Source: Tethya wilhelma
Taxonomy: Eukaryota; Porifera; Demospongiae; Tethyida; Tethyidae
Assembly: GCA_964030475.1 (NCBI GenBank)
Contig: CAXIPT010000010.1
Span: forward strand, 2,435,234-2,499,233
DNA: 64,000 nucleotides
Reading direction: 5' to 3'
Shown here: positions 36,757-47,838 of the stretch, piece by piece
Layout: each line of letters starts with the position of its first letter
Position numbering within the stretch: the first letter of the stretch is position 1
The notes under the pieces: generated by a model
Seen by the model: the letters and a program-made list of their open reading frames with translations, nothing else
Told to the model about the DNA's origin: nothing
Database searches by the model: none
Made by a program: the position numbers and the translations under genes

Positions 36757-37113
36757 ACAGCAACATTGAAAGTAAAGGTTATTTCTTCAAAGATGACAAT
36801 TGTGTAATCAGTTCCATGGAAAAAACAAGTTAAGTGTGTGTTTGAACATGACAGTTTGTATCACATGTTAGTTTTGTATACAGTTGAAACTGTACATGTG
36901 TCAGTATGATTGTTTGTGTGCAATGCTGAAGCCCTACTTTTATAAACACAATTTCTTGTCTGCTTTTGGTTGATTTAAGCTGAAAGATAAACAGCTGCAG
37001 TGGTCCATTAGTTCATGACCCTTCAAACTGCTATCTGAAGATCTTCCTTTGCATGTGTGTAATTTATGGTACTATAATGAAGTTAAATTAAATTAGTAAT
37101 TGTAAATATTTAG

Positions 37114-37121
37114 TATAAAAT
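37114..37121 (+). promoter_or_regulatory. TATA box of R6
   Basis: TATAAAAT about 150 bp upstream of the R6 ATG, in the conserved intergenic block. Confidence 0.55.
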
Positions 37122-37265
37122 GGTGCGTTAATATGTGCAGTAGAGCAGTCTGTTTTACTGCGACTGACTGAAATTAAACTTTGCTCTATATTGATCTATT
37201 AATAAGTCAGAATAACAATTTGAAAAGTATATAGTTCTAGAGTGAAAAAGACTGAGAACCAAGAT

Positions 37266-39260
37266 ATGTTACTCAATTTGCTTATCCACTTACTGGTCAC
37301 AGCCTCCTCTGTTGGAGGTCAACAAGGTGAGACTTCACTATTAGTATAATCATGTACTGTAAGTCAATTTGTGATTATAATAATACTTAGTCTACTTTTT
37401 TGATCACAATTTTATGCAGTTTGCCAGGTGTCTCCATCAAGTTATTCATTTTTCAATGAACCAATAGAGAATTACAATGCAATGACAGTTGGAAACAGGT
37501 GTACCACAGATGGCAGAATCACTCTCTGTCGCCATCCTAGTTTACTGACTGATTCTAACAGTGGAAATGGATTCAACAGAAATGACTATCTTGTGTGGAA
37601 CTACGCCAGAGTCCCTTCACTATTGTTTACATTTTCAACAGACATCAATGACATTGTACAGTATGTCAGATTACATCTCCACATACCAGATCCACCAGAT
37701 AACCAGCAACTTCCAGACCCCAATGAAGTAGTTGCTCTGGAGTTCTTTCCAGTACCAGATGACTTTATACTAGGATCAACTGTACAAGGAATATCAATTC
37801 TCAATGCAACACTGGGACCAAGAGTGTATTAGGAAGAGTACGTAACTCATGTATGTTAGTATTGCGCTTATGTTGTGCATTGGTTGCGTCATGACATGTG
37901 TAAGATAAGTGGTCTTATAAAAACATAGTGGTTACACTGTTCCAGTAGCTGCTGCAGAACTGCAGTACTAATTGTTTTGACAAGTACAAGTTCTACTACG
38001 TGTCATGACGCCACTATCACACAGCTTGAGCTTGGCCCGCCTACGCAGCTACGTACTCTTCCTAATACACTCTTGCTGGGACCAATAGGAACATCTGAAA
38101 CAAGAACTTATAGATATCCTCTTCAATCACATGCAGCTGCAACAAAAAAGTTGTTAGTGAAAAAAGTAAATCGATTCCTTGGCCTTGCTCTCAGTGAGGT
38201 GGAATTCATATTTACAAGTGATATCTGTGGTATGTTTAGTTAAATAGCTAAATGTATTAATAATGAATACCCTTGCTCTTTTGCTGAAAATACAGATAGA
38301 CCTGAAGAAATCACTGATCCTCAAAACACCTACCAGACGACTGATATACCAACTACAGTAGCTGTAACATATTCTCGCACCAATGAAACACTGTCAAAAG
38401 TACTTACAACAATTTCAACTACCAACATGGAAGTATCTTCTCCATTAACACCTCAGTCTTCCTCACCTTCTTCTCCAGTGGTCTACATAGCTGCAGGAGT
38501 TGTGGTTGTCATCCTGGCTACTGCTGTGGTCATCATAGTCGTCATGGTGACAGTGGTGTGTAGGAAGAGACAGAGACAGTCTGTCAGAGATAAACATTTG
38601 AAAGATACATCTCCAGATCTCAAACTGAGTCCCTTGACTGGTCAGGTTGAAAGACAAACTCTACCAGTGGCTGATGAAAGTAGTGATGAACCAGGCATGT
38701 CAACTTTACCAGTGTGTAATTACTGATATTATATTATAATAATATTGTGTCTATATGCATTCTAAAACCAGCTAGTCCGTTTCTCTCACAGATTCCTATG
38801 GATAATTCATTTTTGTTTCTAAGTGAACCCATTTCACAAACCAATTTTCTTCTATAACTTTCCAGATGGAGTTGATGCTCTGTATGCTGTTGTTGATAAA
38901 CAGAAGAAGAAGAAAAAGAAAACAAAAGCCCCCAACCTCCCACCAGCTGTCTCTAACCCTCCCCCACAAGAGGACACTGCCCCCCCAGCCTCTGAGTCAC
39001 ATGACGCCACCTACGCTGTGGTGGACATGTCAAAGAAGAAGAAGAGAAAGAAGAAAGCAGCCTCCCCTCCTCCTCCTGACAGTGAGGGAGACACAGGGGC
39101 TCCTCCTCCAGTGCCAGAACACACCATGGACCAGCTCTACGCAGTGGTACAGAAGAAACCAAAGAGAAAGAAGAAAGAAGAACAGCCACCTTCTTGTGAC
39201 AATGAAGATGATGAAGCTCCCCCTCCAGTCCCCCCTGCCTGTACAATGGAGGACCTGTAA
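37266..39260 (+). pseudogene. Receptor R6: class-alpha, long tail, ectodomain exon broken by a MITE
   Basis: Exons 37266-37326, 37420-38229 (contains an insertion), 38296-38694 and 38866-39260. Leader, ectodomain (CQVSPSSYSF, CRHPSLLTDS, DYLVWNY), transmembrane segment and three-module tail all match R1-R3. A 257-bp inverted-repeat element at 37819-38075 with a duplicated CTGGGAC target interrupts the ectodomain. It brings a TAG stop a few codons in (LGPRVY then stop). Element plus one target copy is 264 bp, a multiple of three, and both sides of the exon are otherwise intact and in frame. The insertion is therefore recent and may be polymorphic. The third intron appears to use a GC donor (CCAG|GCATGT). 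As assembled this allele should not make a full receptor. Confidence 0.85.
37819..38075. mobile_element. hAT-like MITE inserted in R6 exon 2
   Basis: Perfect terminal inverted repeats of 26 bp starting CAAGAGTGTATTAGGAAGAG, and a 7-bp direct target duplication CTGGGAC at 37812-37818 and 38076-38082 (8 bp if one mismatch is allowed). Length 257 bp with no transposase. The TIR start and duplication length suggest a hAT-type non-autonomous element, which is inference. Confidence 0.85.
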
Positions 39261-39605
39261 ACAGCAACATTGAAACTAAAGGTTATTTCTTCAAAGGTGA
39301 CGATTGTGTGTTTGAACATGACAGTTTGTATCAGATTCTACATGTAGTTTTGTATTCAGTTAAACTATACATGTGTGTTCGCAATATGAGTTTATGTTTG
39401 TGTGCATACAATGCTGAAGCCCTGTACTTTTTATGAACACAATTTCTTGCCTGTTTTGGTTGATTTTAGCTAAAGATAAACAGTGGCCCATTAGGTTAGG
39501 ATCCTTCAAAATACTATCTTAGGATCTTCCTTTGTGTTCAGTTGCATGGTACCATACTATATAGTTATGAATATTTAATCAATTTAAAGTTGATAATAAT
39601 TATTG

Positions 39606-39613
39606 TATAAAAG
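39606..39613 (+). promoter_or_regulatory. TATA box of R7
   Basis: TATAAAAG followed by GGGTGCATGACTGTGTGCAG, about 185 bp upstream of the R7 ATG. Confidence 0.65.
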
Positions 39614-39797
39614 GGGTGCATGACTGTGTGCAGTAGAGCAGTCCGTTTTGATGTAATCATAACCCATTACTAGGGACTTGACAGTAAAACAAAGCAATTC
39701 ATCGACTATAATTAGTTTCCCTCTATAGGAATCTATTAATCAGTCAGAATAACAATTTGAAAACTATATAGTTCTAGAGTGAAAAAGACTCCAAGGT

Positions 39798-41498
39798 ATG
39801 TTACTCAATTTGCTTATCCTTTTACTGGTCACAGCCTCCTCTGTTGGAGGTCAACAAGGTGAGACTTCACTAAAATAAGTATTAATGCAAGTCACTTTGT
39901 GATTACTATACTTCGTCTTCTACTAACACTCAATTGATCACAATTTTATGCAGTTTGCCAGGTGTTTCCATCAAGTTATTCGTTTTATAATGGGCACATA
40001 GAGAACTACAATGCAATGACAGTTAATAGGAGCAAGTGTACCACAGATGGCAGAATCACTCTCTGTCGCCATCCTAGTTTACTGACTGATTCTAACACTG
40101 GAAGTGGATTCAACAGAAATGAATATCTTGTGTGGAACTACAGCAGACCCTCTTCAATGGTGTTTACATTTTCAACGGACATTAATATACAGTTGGTCAG
40201 ATTAACCTTCCATATACCAGATCCACCAGATAATGCTAAACAGCAGCAAGGAGACCACAATGAAATAGTTGCTCTGGAGTTTTTTCCAGTACCAGATGAC
40301 TTTACACTAGGATCGGATGTACAAGGTACATCAATTCTCAATGCACCACTGGAACCAAAAGAAACCGAAACATCTGGAAGAAAAACTTATCCTCTTGAGT
40401 CAGCTATAATCAAAAAGTTGTTGGTGAAAAAAGTCAATCGATTCCTTGGTTTTGCTCTCAGTGAGGTGGAATTTATACGCATTGTTGACATCAATGTCTG
40501 TGGTAGGTTAATAATTAATATTAATATATAAAACTCTTCTTACACTTGTGCCTAATTAATAATTTGCTGCAAGAAAATAATGTTTCAACCCAAGAAGCTA
40601 CTGATCTTCTCACAACACCTTCACTGACTACTAACATGGATGCAAATCTATCTTCTTCATCAACTAGTGAGAATGGTTCACAGACTTCCCCACCTTCCAC
40701 AACAGAAGACTCTTCATCTTCTCCATCAACCCTTCAGTCTTTCTCTCCTTCTTCTCCAGTGGTCTACATAGCTGCAGGAGTTGTGGTTGTCATCCTGGCT
40801 ACTGCTGTGGTCATCATAGTCGTCATGGTGACAGTGGTGTGCAGAAAGAGACAAAGGTCTGTCAGAGATAAACATTTGAAAGATACATCTCCAGATCTCA
40901 AACTGAGTCCCTTGACTGGTCAGGTTGAAAGACAAACTTTAGCAGTGGATACAGCAGCTGATGAAACTAACTGTTACTGTAATGAACCAGGTATGTTACA
41001 TCTACCGAACAAATGCGAATGTCTATACTACATGCGAGTCCATAAATTTTCATTCCATTGTTTTACCATTAAATATGCCCACTTACCCCAATTTTTTTCC
41101 ATTCAGATGGAGTTGATGCTCTGTATGCTGTTGTTGATGGTAAAGAAAAGAAGAAAAAAGCAAAAGGCCCCAACCTCCCACCAGCTGTCTCTAAACCTCC
41201 CCCACAAGAGGACACTGTCCCCCCAGCCTCTGAGTCACATGATGCCACCTATGCTGTGGTGGACATGTCAAAGAAGAAGAAGAGAAAGAAGAAAGCAGCC
41301 TCCCCTCCTCCTCCTGACAGTGAGGGAGACACAGGGCCTCCTCCTCCAGTGCCAGAACACACCATGGACCAGCTCTACGCAGTGGTACAGAAGAAACCAA
41401 AGAGAAAGAAGAAAGAAGAACAGCCACCACCTTCTGACAATGAAGATGATGGAGCTCCCCCTCCAGTCCCCCCTGCCTGTACAATGGAGGACCTGTAA
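39798..41498 (+). CDS. Receptor R7: class-alpha ectodomain, long three-module tail
   Basis: Exons 39798-39858, 39954-40502, 40574-40990 and 41107-41498; 472 residues, phase 1 introns. Leader MLLNLLILLLVTASSVGG. The ectodomain has CQVFPSSYSF, CRHPSLLTDS, YLVWNY, ALSEVEF and NVCG. It differs from R1-R3 in the middle (STDINIQLVRLTFHIPDPPD with an AKQQQ insertion), a variant it shares with the short-tailed R11. Shared transmembrane segment. The tail modules are LYAVVDGKEKKKK, TYAVVDMS and LYAVVQKK. The end of exon 3 is open into the intron, so a simple frame scan wrongly fuses exons 3 and 4. Its 3' flank matches R3. Confidence 0.85.
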
Positions 41499-42622
41499 AC
41501 AGCAACAGATTGGACTGTTGTTTGAACAGCACTCACGGACATAATGTAAACACTCAAGTTAAACAAACATACATTTTAAACTTCAAAGGTACTAATAGGT
41601 CATGTTGATTGTGTAAACATGTAGCCATTTCCATGGAAAACAAGTCGAAAACAAGTTAAGTGTGTGTTTAGGCATGACAGTTTATTTCTGCAAGAATAGT
41701 TCATACATGGTTGAAGCTTTGTTTGATCTGTAGACCGGTAAATGTGTTTATGTGCAAAATTAATGCTCAAGTCCTATCATCAATGTTTTTGATAAGCATG
41801 GTTCCATGATCAATTCATTGTTTGGTTGATTTTAGCTGAAGGTAAACAGTGGTCCATTAGTCTAAGACCCCTAGACTAGTGTAATGTAAACAAACAACAG
41901 ATCAAAACCACAATTCTTAAGCAGGCTGAGGATCCTCCTACCCAAACACATCTCCTACAGATAAGTAAGGTAATTGACAACAGCCAACAGTTATTACTTT
42001 ATCATACATTTACAAACCTTGTTTGGGTGCTTTGTGATAATAATTAATTTATTATACATGCCTGATACAGTAGATTTTGAGTATGATAATTATAATAAGC
42101 GTTTACGACAGTAAATGTGGGCCTGATCCTGTATACAAGACAAACACTGTTGTTACTATAATTATTATTCTTGTAGCTATATTATCACCTCTTTTGCTGA
42201 AATGATCTTAATGTTACGTACTTTAATTTTTAAGACTTTATTATAGCTAATGTTTGTAGGCTGGGGTCACTTGTTGCTTGATGTGCTATGCTTGTTTGTT
42301 GTTGTTTTAGTGAAGCTCTTATCTACACATATAATCTTAATGGTACAAACTGTATATACTTGTCATAAATTGCACAGATTGATAATCTCCCACAAGTAAG
42401 CATACAATGTGTCATGACATTGTATTATTGCTACTGATCCAAGTGCCACTGTGGAGCCATAATAGTTTATACAGCTCACATATTATGGGTGGGTGCATAT
42501 CTGCATATACAATTTACATGTGAATAACTCAATTGACACTGAATAAACTATTACTTGAAAGTGTTGAACAAGAAGTTATTGGCAGTGTATTGAACACTAC
42601 TAACAATTGTTAATCTTAACAA
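41499..42622. other. Intergenic spacer R7-R8
   Basis: The first 450 bp resembles the R3 3' flank, including the CAGTGGTCCATTAG block at about 41847. The rest is AT-rich and I see no exon or element in it. Confidence 0.55.
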
Positions 42623-44403
42623 ATGAAGAGAATAGAAACTGAAGTCATGATAGTCAATTTTTTGATATTTGTACTGAGTATTGCATCAACTTGTAGAGGT
42701 CAACAAGGTATGTGAGACTTTATAATATAGAAAGACAATGAAGTATTCCTGGTATTTATATTCTGTTATGCAGCCTTACTCTGTCCAGTGTATCCGTCAA
42801 ACTACTCACTTTATCATCATGAGTTAGAGAATTTCGCACTCAATAATTGTATTTCCAGTTCATCAATAGTTACGACTTGTTTCCATCCCAATATACTGAC
42901 TGATTCTAACAATGATATAGAAACTGATTATCATTTGTGGAAACCAAATTTATTAGTAGGAAATGAAAGGATGATACTATTTACATTTTCCCAGCTTGTA
43001 CCACTGAATTCTATTACATTGTATTACTGCATTGAAAGGCTCTCTGAGAGTAATCCTATTAATCCTGAACTAACATTTGCTTCCGTGTCATCGAACTCTA
43101 CTATATCAAATATAAACGGTGAGGAATCTGGGATCAGATTAAAACTTAGTGAAGACTTAACAAATGCCAGCAAAAATTTAAATATAAACACGACGAGGAA
43201 GCTGTTAGTGAACAGGAATCGCGGAAACTATCGGATTGGTCTCAGTCGCGCAGAATTCTTCACACATTGCAGTAAGTATTATAGCTATATGCCAAACTTG
43301 CATATATTATACATGCATGAATGCCTCAATTTATACACTCAGAGTCCATCATATTTCACTGTTTTAGATAATTCTATTATTGGGAGTACACTTGTAACAG
43401 TGATTTCTTCAGGCAGACCATGCCCATCTGATTCTATGATCGGCAAACCAGCAGAAACTTCAACGACAACTTTGATGCAGGATCTAGTAATCACTACTAG
43501 TACTACAACAATTAGCAACCAAACAGCTAATACAGCTCCTCCATCAGAACCACCTGTCCTAACAGCTATATACATAGTTGTACCCATAGTAGTTGTACTA
43601 CTGACCCTGGTTGGGCTGACAGTGATAATACTAGCTATAGTGGTGGTTTACAAGAGGAAGCAACCACCAGTCAAAGATAAAGAGTTGACAGAGAATGTTT
43701 GCTATGCTACAGCAAAAGACACCCTCCAACTTAGCCCACAGACAGGCCAGGCAGAGAGTCACACACACGGACTGATGCCTGGGGAAATGGATGATGAAGT
43801 TAAATATGAAGAGTGCACAGGTGAATTATGGTTCTAATATTTTCATGCATGACAACAACATAACATAGCTGGAAATTGTGCATACGTAATACTGGCCAAT
43901 TTAAATTTGATGATTTGGACTTTGACCGTCAAACTGTCAAATTAAAATCCCCGTCAATATTTCCAGCTATACACGATAGTCTACTTGTAAATGAACAACG
44001 TATGCATGTTTTTACACAATACTGTGCACAATCTCATACAGGGTTTGGTGTAACTATCTCCTCCCACACTGATAATGCCTCTGGAGTCATCAACAAAACT
44101 TCCGAAAAGTTGCCCCTCAAAGCCACATCTACTGATCAGTCACATGACCCCCCTAACGACACCTATGCTGTGGTGGACAAAACAAAGAAGAAGAGGAAGA
44201 AAGAGGACACCCCTCCCCCTGGTGACAAGGGAGACCAGCCTCCTCCTCCTCCAGTACCAGAACACACCATGGAGATGTTGTATGCAGCTGTCCAGAAGAA
44301 ACCCAAGAGGAAGAAAGAAGAGCTATCCCCAGTGGAGGAAGAAGATGGAGACACAGAAGCTCCACCACCAGTTCCTCCTGCCTGTACATTGGACGACCTT
44401 TAA
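42623..44403 (+). CDS. Receptor R8: divergent ectodomain, two-module long tail
   Basis: Exons 42623-42707, 42774-43271, 43413-43820 and 44042-44403; 450 residues, phase 1 introns. Leader MKRIETEVMIVNFLIFVLS...RGQQ. The ectodomain keeps the frame of the family (CPVYPSNYSLYHHELENF, TTCFHPNILTDS, DYHLWK, IGLSRAEFFTHC) but is only distantly similar to the others. The transmembrane segment is its own (AIYIVVPIVVVLLTLVGLTVI). The tail has two modules, TYAVVDKTKKKRKK and LYAAVQKKPKRKK, with PPPPPVPEHTMEMLY between them, and ends ACTLDDL. The first ALYAVVD module is absent. It lacks the near-identity seen among R1-R7, so it may preserve an older state of the family. Confidence 0.82.
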
Positions 44404-45019
44404 GCTTTGTAGCTATGTAGTTGTTTCAACAGTACAGAGTGTTTTTAATTAGGTTAACTGTAGAAGAATGTAAACATTACTTAACTTAATGGACCATTTA
44501 CTTCTAGTTGATGCACATGCATTGAGACTTTACAGTGTGTGTGTCATTGTCATTAGTTATTAATTTTGTTGTTGTACATAGTTAAACGGGCAAGTATTTA
44601 CTCCTGAAATTTTAGAAACTTATTTGCTTTATTAGAAAAAAATTGGCAATACTATAGTATTCATGCTAACCAGAAAAAAGTCAAGTCATATATTAATTAT
44701 CATGGTAATGTTGTTCCTCTCTGCAATTGTACTGACCATTAATTATTTCAACAGTGTTTTAAATTAGTTAACTAAAGAAGAAGGTAAACATTACTTAACT
44801 TAATGGACCCATTACATCTAGTTGACACATGTGAATTGAGACTTTACAGTGTGTGTGTGTCATTGTCATTAGTTAGTTGTTGTTGTACATAGTTACATGA
44901 CTTAGTGGTAGGTACTAGGAAGGGTATGTACTACTGAAATTTTAAAAACTTGTTCGCTTTATTAGAAAAAATTGGCAATACTATGGTATTCATGGTAACC
45001 AGAAAGTTAAGTGATAATC
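44404..45019. repeat. Duplicated R9 upstream region with a decayed leader exon
   Basis: Two copies of an upstream segment of about 325 bp occur in tandem, at about 44420-44745 and 44745-45050. Both contain GTAAACATTACTTAACTTAA and ATTGGCAATACTAT. The first copy ends in a broken leader-like stretch at about 44700 (ATCATGGTAATGTTGTTCCT...GTACTGACCATTAAT). The second leads into the intact R9 leader. A related stretch at about 46440-46560 precedes R10. Confidence 0.65.
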
Positions 45020-46120
45020 ATGTTGCTTCTCTCTGTGATTGTACTGACCATTATATCCACTAGTGGAGGTCAACAAGGTGAGACTATAAATATTCCATAA
45101 GTCTTATAATTATATTACTGGAGGAATAGCATTAATTTTCATGATTACATTGACTGAAGATAATTCAACACATAATATGTATAATAATATAATATACTTC
45201 TAACATATACAGCTACATCATGTCAAGTGTTTCCATCAAACTACACTGTCATCACTAGTCATATAAAGGACTTCAGTAGTCTGAGGAATTGTACAAATGT
45301 ATCTAGCACCACCATTTGTTCCCATCCCAGTGTACTGACTGATTCTATCATTGGAGGAGAAACATTCAACTCAGATGACTATCTTCAATGGAAGAACACC
45401 CTAGTAAATTCTGGACTATTGTTCACCTTCCCTAGTGATGTTACTCTGGAGGTGGTCAGTCTGTACTACAACATCTCAGGAGCTGGTTCCTTGGACCTTC
45501 AATTCTTTATTGTATCAGATGACTATATACTGGATGAGAGGGACCCAACACAGCAGGCTGTACCCACAGTCTTAATACCTGCACTAAGTGAAGGGAGAGG
45601 AACAAGAATAGCACATTTCCCACCAGCAATGATGACAAGGCAATTGCTAGTACACATGGCACTGCCACTAGTTGGCAGTAGATCTTCTTTGGCTCTGAGT
45701 GAGATGGAATTCAATGCTTCCAGCAGTGACTGTGGTGAGTTGTAAGAATCTGCAATTCAGTGTACACTCAAACTGTTACAAGTGATTCTCAAAACTTGTT
45801 CATACACTTCAGCAACAGCCAGCCCAAGTACAACAAGTGATGGACCTGACTCTGAACCGAGAATCACAGTAACCTCTCCTAGCATACCAACTACAACCTC
45901 TTCATCAACTGACAATGATTCTCAGAATCCTTCTTCTTCAACCCTGACCCCATCAGAGACAGTAAAAGAAGAGGACCTAGCCACCTCCTCTAGATCTGAC
46001 CCACTGGCCACAGCAACTTACATCATAGCAACTGTTGCCATGGTGTGGATGGTGACACTGACTGGGGTGGTCATACTGAACCTCTACTGTATCATGTATC
46101 ACTACAAAGTACACAAATGA
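45020..46120 (+). CDS. Receptor R9: class-beta ectodomain, short tail
   Basis: Exons 45020-45077, 45213-45734 and 45813-46120; 295 residues, phase 1 introns. Leader MLLLSVIVLTIISTSGGQQ. The class-beta ectodomain is close to R4 and R5 (CQVFPSNYTVITSHIKDF, TTICSHPSVLTDS, DDYLQWKN, SSDCG). The third exon encodes a Ser/Thr stalk, an acidic EEDLATSSRSDPLATA stretch, a different transmembrane segment (YIIATVAMVWMVTLTGVVIL) and a tiny tail NLYCIMYHYKVHK before the stop. There is no YAVV module and no separate tail exon. The transmembrane segment has no obvious charged residue, so an adaptor-coupled activating role is not evident. Decoy, co-receptor or ligand roles are all possible. Confidence 0.85.
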
Positions 46121-46305
46121 GAGTTATCACAGTGTGGCCAAATAATGCATGGTTCTATACATACCTATATTGTTCAAAACAAACTGTCACTGTTGTTGCT
46201 ATATTTCTTGTATAACTATTATCACCTCTTTTTTTTCCTTTTCTGTATTGATGGCTATATAGCTAATTCTACTTTAATTTTAAGATTTGTAATGTTCACA
46301 ATGCA

Positions 46306-46312
46306 GTGTGTG

Positions 46313-46355
<43 letters not shown>

Positions 46356-46395
46356 GTGTGTGTGTGTGTTTGTGCGCGCATGTGCATGTGTGTCA
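46306..46395. repeat. (GT)n microsatellite
   Basis: GT-rich tract with CGTG and GCGCGCATG interruptions between R9 and R10. It generates false Cys/Val reading frames. Confidence 0.9.
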
Positions 46396-46560
46396 TTAGT
46401 CATTATTATAGTTGTTTGCTAATTGTTACATGGGCAAATCAATTTAGTGGTTGGAAGGTATGCATATGTAGCTACTACTGGAATTTTAACATGTTTGCTT
46501 TATTGGATAAAATTGGCATTGCTATATATTGTTTTCATGGTAACCAGAAAGACTCAAGCT

Positions 46561-47328
46561 ATGCTGCTTCTCTCTACAATTGTACTGACCATTATAGCCA
46601 TTAGTGGAGGTCAACAAAGTGAGATTGACTATCATTGGAGGAGTCACTTACTTTCATTCTCTGAATTAAACATTAAGTTGCCTCTATATTAACATTACAC
46701 ATGTGCATGTATATATATACATGCACATATTTTAACAGCTACATCATGTCAATCGCGAGTGTTTCCATAAAACTATACTTTCATCACTAGTCATAATATA
46801 AAGAACTTAAACAGTCTTCATGAGGAATAGATGTAGAAATATATCTATAGCAGCACAATTTGCCCCCATCCCAGTCTACTGACTGATTCTAACACTGGAG
46901 GAGAAGCATTCGACTCAGATGACTATCTTCAGTGGTTGGATGACATACTAGCCCAGCACCTACAAACCTCCTAATTATATAGTTCACCTCAGAGTTCCTA
47001 GTAAAGTTACTCTAGAGGGAGTCAGGCTGTACTACTACATACAAGGAAATGTTCAAATAGACATGCAGTTCTATACTGTACCAAATGACTATATATATTG
47101 GAGGGCAGTGACCCATCACTGCCAGGATGGTACATTCACACTCTCAATACCTAGACTAAGAGAAGGAAGATCAACAAGAATGGCACATTTCTAAACAGCA
47201 ATGATGAGAAGACAATTGTTACTATCCATATTAATACTTCAGACTAGTGGTCGCCTGAATTCTTTTGCTCTGAGTGAGGTGGAATTCAATACTTCCATGG
47301 AGTAGTAATTGTGGTGAGTAAACACTAC
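46561..47328 (+). pseudogene. Receptor R10: decayed class-beta copy
   Basis: The leader (ATGCTGCTTCTCTCTACAAT...GGTCAACAAA) closely matches R9, but its donor has changed from CAAG|GTGAG to CAAAGTGAG. The ectodomain region from about 46738 still shows TTTCCAT.AAACTATAC, TTTGCCCCCATCCCAG, GACTATCTTCAGTGG and CTCTGAGTGAGGTGGAATTC. It carries in-frame stops and frameshifting indels and has no transmembrane exon. Stalk-like remnants (CCAGTCCAAGTCCAACAAGT) follow at about 47332. Confidence 0.85.
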
Positions 47329-47329
47329 T

Positions 47330-47838
47330 CCCAGTCCAAGTCCAACAAGTGATCAACCTGATCAGCTAGTATTCCGGCTTCTGATCCACCACCAAGAATT
47401 CAAAAGAAACAAATGGTCACAGACTGTGACAATGTCAATGGAATAATATTATGTGGATGTGTGTTTACATGAAAAAAGGCATTTTTTAATGAAAACAGAC
47501 AACAACTTTCTATCAGTCAATCAAAACACAGGATGAGTTTTCACAAAATTATTATCATTCATGGTTAATGACCTTTACCAGTTCATATTGTGGACAACAG
47601 TACTAGCTTGAATGAGTATTTGTTATTGTTCCATACAAATTTGTGATTGTTGTGATAATTATGTACACATAGAGTGTTGTACTATGGCATTATAAACAAG
47701 ACACAGTTTTGTGCATGTTTGATATTGTACTAACAAAAAGAAGGCAAAATCACTGACATTTTGTTCATTAAATTTACTTTATAGACTTGATCTGAACCAT
47801 TACTGGCTTTTAATTAATATTATTGAACTAAAAGAATC
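47330..47838. other. Spacer R10-R11
   Basis: Holds stalk-exon remnants of R10 and then an upstream block shared with R12 and R13. That block includes ATGACCTTTACCAGTTCATA at about 47569 and ATGTACACATAGAGT. No TATA box like those of R1-R7 is seen. Confidence 0.55.

Noticed and set aside
40546..41544. 332-codon continuous frame across R7 exons 3 and 4
   Set aside because: It reads through the intron and then follows the tail exon in the wrong frame (RRRRERRKQPP...). The spliced form gives the family tail.
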